Source: Brevibacillus fluminis
GTDB lineage: Bacteria; Bacillota; Bacilli; Brevibacillales; Brevibacillaceae
DNA length: 60,839 nucleotides
Reading direction: 5' to 3'
NCBI RefSeq assembly: GCF_003710825.1
Contig: NZ_RHHQ01000029.1
Span: 1 to 60,839 of the forward strand
Position numbers and translations under genes: made by a program. The notes beneath the pieces are model-generated. The model did not search any database. It had not been told where the DNA came from and saw nothing but the letters and a program-made list of their open reading frames with translations. Below, in pieces: positions 8,630 through 16,930 of this stretch (positions within the stretch are counted from its first letter, which is position 1; each line of letters opens with the position of its first letter).

Positions 8630-9344
8630 AGTTAACCTCCTAATAATACCCAAAACTTGGCAGATGTTTGCAGAATGTGCAAATCCAGAGGTCAAAGAAG
8701 TAGCGATGATTACATTTCCTCATTTACGACTGGTATCGGCATTGCGATGTGGTTCATCCACTTGGCTCAGTGGGTATTGTCGATTAGATTAATCAATCCA
8801 GCCGTTGTACCAGTTTTTCCACGTTTTATTGCTTATCATCACGACACCGGGAGCAGCACCAGAATGAAGGAACCCCAAAAACGGAAGGTGTTGGGGGCAG
8901 CCGGTGCGGAGGAGATCTCAAAAAGGTAATTAATCCTATTTGTAATATCGCAGTAAATGTCTAATCTGCAAGCATTACCTAAAAATTGTTCAAAGCTCGT
9001 TGATCCTGAAATAACTCTTTCAATAAGATCGAGTTTCATACAGTATATGAATAGTCCCAATTACGGTTTTTTTTGCTTGGCTTTTGGTGGTTGGTGAAAA
9101 AATATATAATAGGCAGTATGAAAATGTAGACTGACGATCTGTCATTAAGGTGAAGGGAAGGGTAGCAGAAGAATACGAACGTATTTAACGATATCTCAAT
9201 TAAGTAAAATCCTCATCTAGGTAAGTAATATTTTTGAGCTGCAATGAGGCAAGATTCGTACGAAGGGTTTAGGGATTCACCAAAGAAACGAGTAAAGATC
9301 TACTATCAATCAGTTTAACACAATGCTCATTATGTTTAGGCAAC
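8630..9344. other. 715-base AT-rich gap without a supported gene
   Basis: Short open frames exist on both strands (for example 8657-8929 plus and 8839-9060 minus), but none has a convincing ribosome binding site or a family I recognise. A plus-strand frame around 8655-8785 reads like a stretch of real protein ('ECANPEVKEVAMITFPHLRL') without a proper start, so it may be the remnant of a lost gene. Nothing else is visible. Confidence 0.4.
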
Positions 9345-9779
9345 TTACGAAAGGCGTGCCATAATTTCACCCCATGGAGCTTTACCAAGAACTTTGAATC
9401 CTAATGTTTGATATAGAGTGGCAGCTGCTTGGTTGTCAGGGTGATAGGCTACCATGATATGTGTGGTATCAGGCTTTGCTTTGATTCTGTCAATTACCTG
9501 TTTCATGGTTTCAATTCCGTAACCTTTGCCTTGGTGACTGGAATCGATCATAAGTCTATAAATCCAGTATTGCGAATCGTCAGGATCTATCCCAAACATC
9601 ACAAATCCAACCATTATTTCATCTTTGTACACGGCAAGTGTTTCGAAATTCGGTAAAAATTTTGACTGTGCCAAGGAATATAGATTTGAGGCGATAAATT
9701 GTTTTTGATCTTCACGGGGCTGTAACTCAATGCATTCTTCCCAGTTTTCAGAAGTTACTTCCTTGAGAATAAGATTCAT
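9345..9779 (-). CDS. GNAT acetyltransferase (spermine/spermidine acetyltransferase-like)
   Basis: A 144-residue single-domain GNAT N-acetyltransferase. The acetyl-CoA binding motif is 'MIDSSHQGKGYGIETMKQVI' (Q/RxxGxG), followed by 'AYHPDNQAAATLYQTLGF', the typical motif B region. Its layout resembles BltD/SpeG-type polyamine acetyltransferases, but the acceptor substrate cannot be read from the sequence. GGAG about 8-12 bases upstream supports this ATG. It stands alone in the AT-rich accessory region. Confidence 0.85.
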   Translation of the reverse strand: MNLILKEVTSENWEECIELQPREDQKQFIASNLYSLAQSKFLPNFETLAVYKDEIMVGFVMFGIDPDDSQYWIYRLMIDSSHQGKGYGIETMKQVIDRIKAKPDTTHIMVAYHPDNQAAATLYQTLGFKVLGKAPWGEIMARLS

Positions 9780-9871
9780 TAGGATATCTCCGTTTGCTTT
9801 ATTTTGGGAAATTATAGCACACAGCTTGCTGTCGAAATTTGATATTTACTAAATGTGTATTTTGAAAGTAG

Positions 9872-10045
9872 TCAAGAAATGTACCAATTGTAGCCCAGAC
9901 GTAATAAATTGCAGTCTCTATAATTTGTACCTTTTCTTTCAAGGTAAGTTGAAAGATCTTCAAATGCTTCTAGGCTAATCTCGGCATCAGGTTGCCAACA
10001 CGCTTCACATTTCAGTCGTTTTAGCAACAAATGATAATTACCAGT
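9872..10045 (-). pseudogene. C-terminal gene remnant with a Cys pair
   Basis: An open minus-strand frame of 57 codons without a start codon ends in TGA (9872-9874 on the plus strand). It encodes protein-like sequence including 'KRLKCEACWQPDAEISLEAF' and 'YLERKGTNYRDCNLLRLGYN'. The composition (charged residues, CxxC pair) is unlike random frames, and an in-frame stop lies just upstream at 10046-10048. I take it as the 3' end of a decayed gene. Family not recognised. Confidence 0.4.
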
Positions 10046-10152
10046 TTACAACAATTTCAAGTTAACACAACGGTAATTTTGGAAAGTACAAGAGAAGCCG
10101 TTAGTAACGGTGAAAAAAATACCATACCAAGATAGGTGAGGTAAAAAGTTAT

Positions 10153-10560
10153 TTAAATTACTGGTGGTCCAACCGTTACTGTATTGTCCATATTTTGGTA
10201 ACAAGTAGCCTTGATTCGGATCGTGTAAGTACCAGCTGGAAAGGGTAGCATTACGAAAATTGTAACAATACCAATATCGTTGATGTGGCAGGAGTAATAT
10301 CAGTAAATGTTACACCATCGGTATGTATTGGAAACTTTGGATTTTAGATCTCCAGTCCTCATTAACCGTATAACTGAGTAGAATGGGCGCTCCTTGAGGA
10401 ACTGTCCCTGAAAACGTAACGGTTGGTGGTACTAAAACGCTATTCTCGTCTTCCGCTTTCTCTAAATCTCGGCTTTATAACGAGCCTACACCGTGCGGGC
10501 TACTTTCATCGCACATGTCGTTCCATCAATTGTAAAATCTCTTTCCTCTCCTATTGGAAT
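10153..10560 (-). pseudogene. Decayed surface or exosporium-like protein gene
   Basis: Three consecutive minus-strand frames join into a single beta-rich protein interrupted by frameshifts: 'VLVPPTVTFSGTVPQGAPIL' and 'LLSYTVNEDWRSKIQSFQYI' in one frame, 'DGVTFTDITPATSTI' in the next, then 'FPAGTYTIRIKATCYQNMDN' and 'TVTVGPPVI' with a stop at 10153-10155. A separate short stretch 'RDFTIDGTTCAMKVARTV' lies further upstream (to about 10555) behind a GGAGAGG. The Ig-like or filament-type pattern suggests a secreted or spore-surface protein. At least two frameshifts make it non-functional. Confidence 0.6.
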
Positions 10561-10714
10561 TTACTTATTTTCCTAATAGGTATTATCGCCAATATATTTC
10601 AGAAATCTCCCGATCAGCAAAAAAATCAGACAAATTTGAGGCTACTTTAAGGTGGTTTCATTTGCTACACATCACACGACTTTACAGCTAGTATACTTCC
10701 GTACACCCTCACAA

Positions 10715-10744
10715 TTGTAGCCTCTTCATCTACTCTGCTATCAT
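10715..10744 (+). promoter_or_regulatory. Candidate promoter of the nitroreductase gene
   Basis: TTGTAG (10715-10720) and TATCAT (10739-10744, preceded by TGC) are spaced 18 bases apart. The start codon follows at 10782. Apart from the two remnants listed, the roughly 1 kb between 9780 and 10781 holds no supported gene. Confidence 0.45.
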
Positions 10745-10781
10745 AAAAAAAAAGACAAGCATCCCGATAGGAGTGAACCAG

Positions 10782-11525
10782 ATGAACGAAACGATCTCAC
10801 TACTGATGAACCACCGTTCCATCCGCAAATACAGCACACAGCAACTGACTGAAGAACAACTCCAAACGATGATCGCGGCTGCGCAAATGGCTTCAACCTC
10901 CAGCAACGTCCAGGCATACAGCGTCATCGCCGTGACCGATCCGGCGAAGAAACAGCAATTGGCTCGTTTGGCTGGCAATCAGGCGTACATCGTGGAGTGT
11001 CCGGTTTTTCTCGTTTGGTGTGCCGATTTGTATCGGTTGAAAGTGAGCACCGCTGCCTATACGGAAGGCAACGATACGTATGAAGATTCAACGGAAAACT
11101 TCCTCGTCGCCTCGATGGACGCAGCCCTCGCAGCGCAAAATGCAGCTGTGGCGGCGGAGTCAATGGGACTTGGCATCGTGTATATCGGTGGCATCCGTAA
11201 CCAAATTGCTCAGGTGTCTGAGCTACTAGAATTGCCGGAGCTGGTTTATCCGGTGTTTGGCATGTGCGTAGGCTATCCGGACCAGCAGCCTGGCCAGCGA
11301 CCACGCCTTCCGCAAGAAGCTGTGCTGCACCGCGATGCCTATGACGCAGCCAAAACCGTTGAGCAGGTGAAACACTACGATGAAACGATGGTCGCGTACT
11401 TGCGCGAGCGGACAGGCGGCGAGAAGTCGACCCCGTGGTCCGAAATCATGGGGGATCGCTTGGCAAAACCAACACGTATGCATATGAAATCATTTTTGGA
11501 AGGAAAAGGCTTTATGCGCAAATAA
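10782..11525 (+). CDS. NfrA-like FMN oxidoreductase (nitroreductase family)
   Basis: A 247-residue flavin reductase of the NfsA/NfrA group, which uses NADPH to reduce FMN, nitro compounds or quinones. Characteristic features are the FMN-binding start 'LLMNHRSIRKYSTQQLTEEQ', 'AAQMASTSSNVQAYSVI', 'ESMGLGIVYIGGIRNQ' and 'MCVGYPDQQPGQRPRLP'. The ATG at 10782 is preferred over an in-frame GTG at 10773, because GGAG (10770-10773) is 8 bases from the ATG and overlaps the GTG. It is followed after about 40 bases by an iron-dependent alcohol dehydrogenase in the same direction. Confidence 0.88.
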   Translation: MNETISLLMNHRSIRKYSTQQLTEEQLQTMIAAAQMASTSSNVQAYSVIAVTDPAKKQQLARLAGNQAYIVECPVFLVWCADLYRLKVSTAAYTEGNDTYEDSTENFLVASMDAALAAQNAAVAAESMGLGIVYIGGIRNQIAQVSELLELPELVYPVFGMCVGYPDQQPGQRPRLPQEAVLHRDAYDAAKTVEQVKHYDETMVAYLRERTGGEKSTPWSEIMGDRLAKPTRMHMKSFLEGKGFMRK

Positions 11526-11566
11526 AAAAAGGGCGATCGTGCCATACAAACAAGGGAGAGGTTCGG

Positions 11567-12727
11567 ATGAATTCCTATCGTTATCATTGCGCGACTCAAA
11601 TTGAAATGGGACTGGGGAAAACGAAAGAGCTGCCAGCGCTTTTGGAAGCTCTATCAATCGGAACGTCCCTTTTGCTGGTTAGCGACCCCGGCGTTATCCG
11701 CGCCGGACTTGTTGAACCGATCCAGACTGCGCTTGAAAAGGCGGGCTACCGTGTTGCCGTCTTTGATGCGCTCAAACAAAATCCGCGCGATATGGATTGC
11801 TTAGCAGGCGCGGAACTGTTCCGCGAAAGTGGTGCAGAAGCCGTGGTGGCTATCGGTGGTGGCAGCGCGATGGACACGGGAAAAACGATCGCACTGTGCG
11901 GACCCAATGGCGGCACCCCAGCTGATTACGCGGATGGACAGCGAGTCTATGAAAAGGTAGCCCCGATCATATGCGTGCCGACGACAGCGGGTACCGGATC
12001 GGAGGTCACCCGCTCGGCGGTGATTACGGAAGAATCGACCCATCGCAAAATGACACTGAAGCACGCGGCGCTGCGCCCTGTTTTGGCTGTGCTCGATCCG
12101 GCGCTTACGTTCAGTGTTCCCGCTTCCGTAACGGCAGCAACCGGCGTTGATGCCTTGGTCCATGCGATTGAAGGCTATACCTGTAAGGTGACCAACCCGA
12201 TCTCCCAAGCGCTTGGCGCCCGTGCGATGCAGACGATTGTTCCCGCTCTTCCTCTAGTTTTTCAGGATGGCAGCAATGCGGAAGAGCGCTATGCGATGAT
12301 GGAAGGAAGCTTGCTTGCAGGATTGTGCTTCGGCTCAGCAGATGTGGCCGCTGTCCATTGCCTCGCGGAAGCGTTGGGAGGCTTGTACGATACGCCACAT
12401 GGCGTCGCTAATGCTGTCTTTTTGCCGCACGTCCTGCGCTTCAACGCCGAGGAAAACAAGCCGATGCATGCAGGGCTTGCGCGCATCATGGGCTTTGCCC
12501 AAGACCAAGATGATGAACAGACGGCAGTGGACAAGCTGATTACCGGGATTGAGGAATGGACAAAAGGCTTGCAAATCCCGTCGTTGCGCGAACTGCCAGG
12601 CGTGTGTGAAGCGGACTTCCCGCGAATCGTGGAGCTTTCCATGCTGAACGGCTCGACGCCAAGCAATGTCAGAACGGTTACGTCGGATGATTATATGACG
12701 ATTTTGCAAAACGCCTACAAGCAATAG
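11567..12727 (+). CDS. Iron-containing alcohol dehydrogenase
   Basis: A 386-residue group III (Fe-dependent) alcohol dehydrogenase. It shows the NAD-binding 'IGGGSAMDTGKTIAL', the signature 'VPTTAGTGSEVTRSAVI' and the metal-binding C-terminal half with 'TGVDALVHAIEGYTCK', 'AAVHCLAEALGG' and 'TPHGVANAVFLPHVLRFN'. The ATG at 11567 has GGGAGAGG just upstream; the longer frame starting at 11435 overlaps the nitroreductase gene. Substrate (butanol, propanediol, lactaldehyde or other) cannot be assigned. Likely co-transcribed with the preceding oxidoreductase. Confidence 0.9.
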   Translation: MNSYRYHCATQIEMGLGKTKELPALLEALSIGTSLLLVSDPGVIRAGLVEPIQTALEKAGYRVAVFDALKQNPRDMDCLAGAELFRESGAEAVVAIGGGSAMDTGKTIALCGPNGGTPADYADGQRVYEKVAPIICVPTTAGTGSEVTRSAVITEESTHRKMTLKHAALRPVLAVLDPALTFSVPASVTAATGVDALVHAIEGYTCKVTNPISQALGARAMQTIVPALPLVFQDGSNAEERYAMMEGSLLAGLCFGSADVAAVHCLAEALGGLYDTPHGVANAVFLPHVLRFNAEENKPMHAGLARIMGFAQDQDDEQTAVDKLITGIEEWTKGLQIPSLRELPGVCEADFPRIVELSMLNGSTPSNVRTVTSDDYMTILQNAYKQ

Positions 12728-12734
12728 TAGTAAC

Positions 12735-12775
12735 AAAAAAGCCGACTTCTCCCAAAAGAGAGAAGCCGGCCTTTT
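12735..12775. terminator. Bidirectional terminator
   Basis: GCCGACTTCTC (12741-12751) pairs with GAGAAGCCGGC (about 12760-12770), with an A-run before and CTTTT after it. It serves the alcohol dehydrogenase on the plus strand and the LysE gene on the minus strand. Confidence 0.8.
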
Positions 12776-12782
12776 AATTCTA

Positions 12783-13397
12783 TTATGACGCAAAAAGCGT
12801 CCACAGCATCATCAGCGAAACGGCCCAAATGATCACTGCCGAGCATTTGTTGAGCACGACCATCAGTTTACCCGACGAATCGATCCGGCCGACCAAGCGA
12901 CCTGCCAATGCTAGTGAAAAAAACCAGATCCATGACACGGCGATGCAGGAAATGGCGAAGGCCCAGCGTTCCTGTCCCGCATACTGCAGCGAGCTGGTGC
13001 CGATGACTCCGATGGTGTCGAGGATCGCATGCGGATTGAGCAGCGAGACAGAAGCGGCGAAGGCGATCTGCTTTTTCCATGAGTAGACTTCCTTTTCCTC
13101 CTGGATCATGCGGGGCTTGCTGTTCCACGTGATCCAGCCCATATAAACCAGAAACACAAAACCGGCCAAGAGCAAGATGGTCTTTACCCAGGTACTGGCG
13201 AGAACCAACACCGACACACCGGTGATTGCCAGTGTAATCAAAAGCGTATCGCACAGCGAAGCTGTCAAAATGACTGGTAACGCGCGCCAGTACGAGCGCT
13301 GATAGGCTCCTTGCTGAAAGATGAAAACGTTTTGTACACCCAGCGGCAAAATAAGGCCGAAAGATAAAACGATGCCGTGAAAAATAATCGTCCACAC
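12783..13397 (-). CDS. LysE/ArgO-type amino acid exporter
   Basis: A 204-residue membrane protein with six hydrophobic segments, of the LysE/ArgO family that exports basic amino acids. The N-terminus 'LSFGLILPLGVQNVFIFQQG' with 'SLCDTLLITLAITGV' and the mid-protein 'AASVSLLNPHAILDTIGVIG' are family hallmarks. The start is GTG, with AGGAGG 8-14 bases upstream. It is divergent from a MocR-type regulator gene with a 214-base shared control region, an arrangement that suggests the regulator controls this exporter. Confidence 0.9.
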   Translation of the reverse strand: MWTIIFHGIVLSFGLILPLGVQNVFIFQQGAYQRSYWRALPVILTASLCDTLLITLAITGVSVLVLASTWVKTILLLAGFVFLVYMGWITWNSKPRMIQEEKEVYSWKKQIAFAASVSLLNPHAILDTIGVIGTSSLQYAGQERWAFAISCIAVSWIWFFSLALAGRLVGRIDSSGKLMVVLNKCSAVIIWAVSLMMLWTLFAS

Positions 13398-13500
13398 GGT
13401 AAATCAAACCTCCTGTTCGTTCAGTACGGTCTTAAGTGTAAAAAAAAACGGGCCGTTTGTCTCCGTCCAAATGGATGGTTTCTCACCCAACCAAGTTTGC

Positions 13501-13506
13501 TATAAT
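13501..13506 (+). promoter_or_regulatory. Extended -10 box for the MocR regulator
   Basis: TGCTATAAT ends at 13506. The preceding bases 13460-13495 contain CCAAATGGATGG and CCCAACCAAG, which could be binding sites for the divergent regulator, though no clean repeat is visible. Confidence 0.4.
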
Positions 13507-13611
13507 TGAAAGGAGTATACGCACGAAAGAAAAGCTTTCTAAAACCGTACGCATGCGATTCAGCTATGTACAACGGTCAGAAGAAACCAACCATAGAGGG
13601 GAGTATCGCTG

Positions 13612-15078
13612 ATGATTACGGTCGACTGGAAGCCAAACCGCTTTTCGCCTGTCCCAATCCAAAAACAGATCGAGCAATTCATCAAAGAAAAGATCGTCAA
13701 CGGGGAATGGACGATCGGTACCAAGCTGCCGTCGCAGCGTGCGCTGGCGCAAGCGTTTGATGTGAACCGGAGCACTGTCGTGGCGGCATTGGATGAACTG
13801 ACGGCGGCAGGCTTGCTTGCGGGCAATACGGGAGGCGGGACGCGTGTGATCAACACGACGTGGAGTTTGCTAGCCTCCGTCTCGCCAACCAATTGGAATG
13901 CGAATGTGGAGCTTGGCATTCATCCGCCCAATTTGCCCACCATACAGGAGATCAACCACGCCGAATTCCGTTCGGGAATCATCCGGCTCGGAACCGGGGA
14001 GCTTTCCCCCAGCCTTCTGCCCGCAAGCGAACAAATGCAGCAGCTGTTTGCGCGACAAGCGGCACGACCGATCCCACTTGGCTATCAGGAGGCAAAAGGC
14101 GATTCGTTTTTGCGCGAACAGATTGTCCAGCGTCTTAAAAAAGAGGGAATCGCGACCTCGCCAGATAGCGTGCTGATCGTGTCGGGGGCGCTGCAGGCGT
14201 TGCAGCTGATCGCCATCGGCTTGCTGAAAAAAGGCTCGACGGTCCTGCTGGAAAACCCGTCGTACTTGCATTCGCTCCATGTGTTCCAATCCGCAGGTAT
14301 GAAGCTGCAGGGCGTGCCGATGGATCCGGACGGCTTGCAGGCAGAGCTCTTGCCCGCCTACCAAAAGCAGTTCAAGGGCGCTATTCTTTATTCCATCCCG
14401 ACCTTTCACAATCCGACCGGGAACGTAATGCCTGCAAAGCGGAGGGAGGAGCTTTTGCGCGTTTGCGACGAGCAGAGTCTGCCGATCATCGAGGATGACG
14501 TGTACCGCGACCTGTGGCTTGATGAAAGACCACCGTGTCCGATCAAGGCTGGCGACAAAAACGGCAATGTGCTCTATCTCGGCAGCATGTCCAAGTCGGT
14601 AAGCCCAGGTTTGCGAATCGGTTGGCTCGTTGGTCCTCAGCCCGTCATTGAACGGCTGGCGGACATCAAAATGCAGATCGACTACGGTGCGAGCTCTCTC
14701 TCCCAATGGGCGGCGGGCGAATGGATTGCAAGCGGGGCATACGACCAGCGGCTTGCTGTAATCCGTGAACAGCTGCGCGTGCGCCGAGCGTGTATGCTGA
14801 ATGCTTTGGAGCGGAATTGCCGTGACCTTGCTAGCTGGGATTACCCGACAGGCGGGTTTTATGTATGGCTGCGGATGCATGAGGCGATCCCAATGAAAAC
14901 GTTGTTTGATCGGGCTCTTTCGGCCGGTATCCTGCTCAACCCCGGCCATTTGTACGATCGTCAAGAATTCGGTGCGCTCCGCTTATCCTACGCCTACGCT
15001 TCGCTGGAAGAATTGCAGCAGGGGATCGCTGCCCTCGCCGATATCATCCGATCGCTCGGCGCTACTGGGAGGACATAG
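13612..15078 (+). CDS. MocR/PdxR-family regulator (GntR HTH plus aminotransferase domain)
   Basis: A 488-residue chimeric regulator. Residues about 10-75 form a GntR winged helix ('PIQKQIEQFIKEKIVNGEWT', 'KLPSQRALAQAFDVNRSTVV'). The rest is a class I aminotransferase fold with 'TFHNPTGNVMPAKRREELL', 'IIEDDVYRDLWLDE' and the PLP-binding lysine in 'GSMSKSVSPGLRIGW' (Lys328). Relatives sense PLP with or without an amino acid and activate nearby genes. It is divergent from lysE, so it may sense an amino acid and switch on export; this target is inferred from position only. Confidence 0.88.
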   Translation: MITVDWKPNRFSPVPIQKQIEQFIKEKIVNGEWTIGTKLPSQRALAQAFDVNRSTVVAALDELTAAGLLAGNTGGGTRVINTTWSLLASVSPTNWNANVELGIHPPNLPTIQEINHAEFRSGIIRLGTGELSPSLLPASEQMQQLFARQAARPIPLGYQEAKGDSFLREQIVQRLKKEGIATSPDSVLIVSGALQALQLIAIGLLKKGSTVLLENPSYLHSLHVFQSAGMKLQGVPMDPDGLQAELLPAYQKQFKGAILYSIPTFHNPTGNVMPAKRREELLRVCDEQSLPIIEDDVYRDLWLDERPPCPIKAGDKNGNVLYLGSMSKSVSPGLRIGWLVGPQPVIERLADIKMQIDYGASSLSQWAAGEWIASGAYDQRLAVIREQLRVRRACMLNALERNCRDLASWDYPTGGFYVWLRMHEAIPMKTLFDRALSAGILLNPGHLYDRQEFGALRLSYAYASLEELQQGIAALADIIRSLGATGRT

Positions 15079-15192
15079 ACGACAGATGCTTACTTCTTTA
15101 TGTGATAAACACGGATTTTTTGCATTATGATGAAGACGTAGAGAGGAACGACTGATACGGCGCATTCGCTGAAGGAGAAGGAGAGCGTATAG

Positions 15193-16929
15193 ATGGGATA
15201 TTTACGTAAATATGCAAGTAAATACGGTGGGCGGTTTCTGCTCGCGGTTCTGTTCGTGACCATGGAGGCGCTGGCAGACCTTTTACTGCCGACCATCATG
15301 TCACAAATCATCGATGTGGGCATCGTCCAGCAGCGCACCGATTACGTGTTGAAAATGGGCAGCCTGATGCTTTTGATCACAGCGGGCAGCGCGGTGATGG
15401 CAAGCGGACGTAACTTCATTTCAAGCATCGTGTCGCAGCGATTCGGCAATGAGCTCCGCGCCGACTTATACCGTAAAATCCTCAGCCTGCCGTTTGAGAG
15501 CATGGATAAGCTGGATCGAGCTTCATTGGTGACACGACTGACCAATGACGTGACACAGGTGCAAAACTTCGCCAACGGGCTGATGCGGATTTTCGTTAAA
15601 TCACCGATCATCTGCATCGGCAGCCTGATCATGGCGACACGGCTCAATCCGCATCTGGCAACCGTACTGGCTATTGTTGTACCGGTGGTGGCAATCTTGA
15701 TCGCGTTCAACATGAAGGTGGGCTTTCCACGCTTTTTGAAAGTGCAAGCAGCCTTGGACCAACTCAATCGCGTCACGAGAGAATACTTGTCAGGCGTACG
15801 AGTGGTCAAGGCGTTCAACCGTTTTGACTATGAGGTGCAAAAATTCGCAGGATACAATGAAGAGTTCCGTTCGCGATCGGTGAATTCCATGCGGGTGATG
15901 AATGTGTTCAGCCCGGCGATCATGCTGACCGTGAATTTCGGCATTATCGCCATCCTGTGGATGGGTGCATTGCGCTTGGATTCCGGCCAAATGCAAGTAG
16001 GGCATATCGTAGCGTTCATCAACTACATGACCCAAATCCTCTTTTCGCTGATGGTCATCTCGATGGTGTTCACCATGTTTGTACGCGCTCGGGCCTCCGC
16101 TGGCCGAATCGGCGAAGTTTTTGCTCAGCACGCGAGTGACCGGACAGAAGGGAGCGTGCAAGCCTCGTCTAGTGAGGATGGGACGCGTGGTCGGATCGAT
16201 TTCCAAAACGTTTCTTTTGCGTACGCGGATTCACCTGAATCCCCGGTTGTGCGCAATGTCAGCTTTACATGTCTACCTGGTCAAACGATTGGCTTGATCG
16301 GTTCGACCGGTTCGGGGAAAAGCAGTCTGATCAGTTTGATCCCGCGTTTTTACAAGGCCAGCGAGGGGCGGATTTTGGTGGATGGCGTTGACGTCGCGCA
16401 GATGGATACGGGCAGCCTGCGTGATAAAATCGCAGTCGTACCGCAAAAGACAATCTTGTTCACCGGAACTGTCACGGAGAATATACGCTGGGGGAAAGAA
16501 GACGCCACGGAGGCTGAAATCAGACAGGCTGCCGAAATTGCGGAAGCCCATCCATTCATCGCCTCCTCGTCGGAAGGGTATCAAACCCGGATTGGCCAAG
16601 GCGGTGTTAACTTCTCCGGTGGTCAAAAGCAGCGGCTGTCCATTGCGCGGGCATTGGTTCGCAAGCCGGACATATTGATACTGGACGACTGCACCAGCGC
16701 GTTGGATGCGACGACGGAGGTGCGGATCAAGTCGGCGCTTAAGACATATGCAAAAGGGCTTACATGCATCATGATCGCCCAGCGCATCACCTCGGTGATA
16801 GACGCGGACAAAATCATCGTGCTCGATCAGGGGCAGGTTGTCGGGATGGGTACCCATGAAGAGCTATTGAAGGCGTGTACCGTGTATAAGGAAATTTACC
16901 GGTCGCAAATCGGACGGGAGGTATCGTAG
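15193..16929 (+). CDS. ABC exporter subunit with degenerate ATP site (YfiB-like)
   Basis: A 578-residue half-transporter with six N-terminal membrane helices and a C-terminal ATPase. Walker A is 'GSTGSGKSS' (Lys376) and the signature is a canonical 'FSGGQKQ'. Walker B is 'ILILDD' with Asp498 followed by Asp499 where the catalytic Glu belongs, and the switch position is Gln530 ('IAQRIT') instead of His. This is the pattern of the non-hydrolysing half in heterodimeric exporters such as BmrC or TM287. The partner begins two bases after its stop codon. Substrate unknown; relatives export drugs, lipids or peptides. Confidence 0.9.
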   Translation: MGYLRKYASKYGGRFLLAVLFVTMEALADLLLPTIMSQIIDVGIVQQRTDYVLKMGSLMLLITAGSAVMASGRNFISSIVSQRFGNELRADLYRKILSLPFESMDKLDRASLVTRLTNDVTQVQNFANGLMRIFVKSPIICIGSLIMATRLNPHLATVLAIVVPVVAILIAFNMKVGFPRFLKVQAALDQLNRVTREYLSGVRVVKAFNRFDYEVQKFAGYNEEFRSRSVNSMRVMNVFSPAIMLTVNFGIIAILWMGALRLDSGQMQVGHIVAFINYMTQILFSLMVISMVFTMFVRARASAGRIGEVFAQHASDRTEGSVQASSSEDGTRGRIDFQNVSFAYADSPESPVVRNVSFTCLPGQTIGLIGSTGSGKSSLISLIPRFYKASEGRILVDGVDVAQMDTGSLRDKIAVVPQKTILFTGTVTENIRWGKEDATEAEIRQAAEIAEAHPFIASSSEGYQTRIGQGGVNFSGGQKQRLSIARALVRKPDILILDDCTSALDATTEVRIKSALKTYAKGLTCIMIAQRITSVIDADKIIVLDQGQVVGMGTHEELLKACTVYKEIYRSQIGREVS

Positions 16930-16930
16930 T

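Noticed and set aside
8657..8929. 90-codon plus-strand frame in the 8.6-9.3 kb gap
   Set aside because: No ribosome binding site and no family match; at most part of a decayed gene, recorded as a gap.
13870..14964. 364-codon minus-strand frame inside the MocR gene
   Set aside because: Antisense shadow; composition rich in Arg, Gln and His, with no domain.
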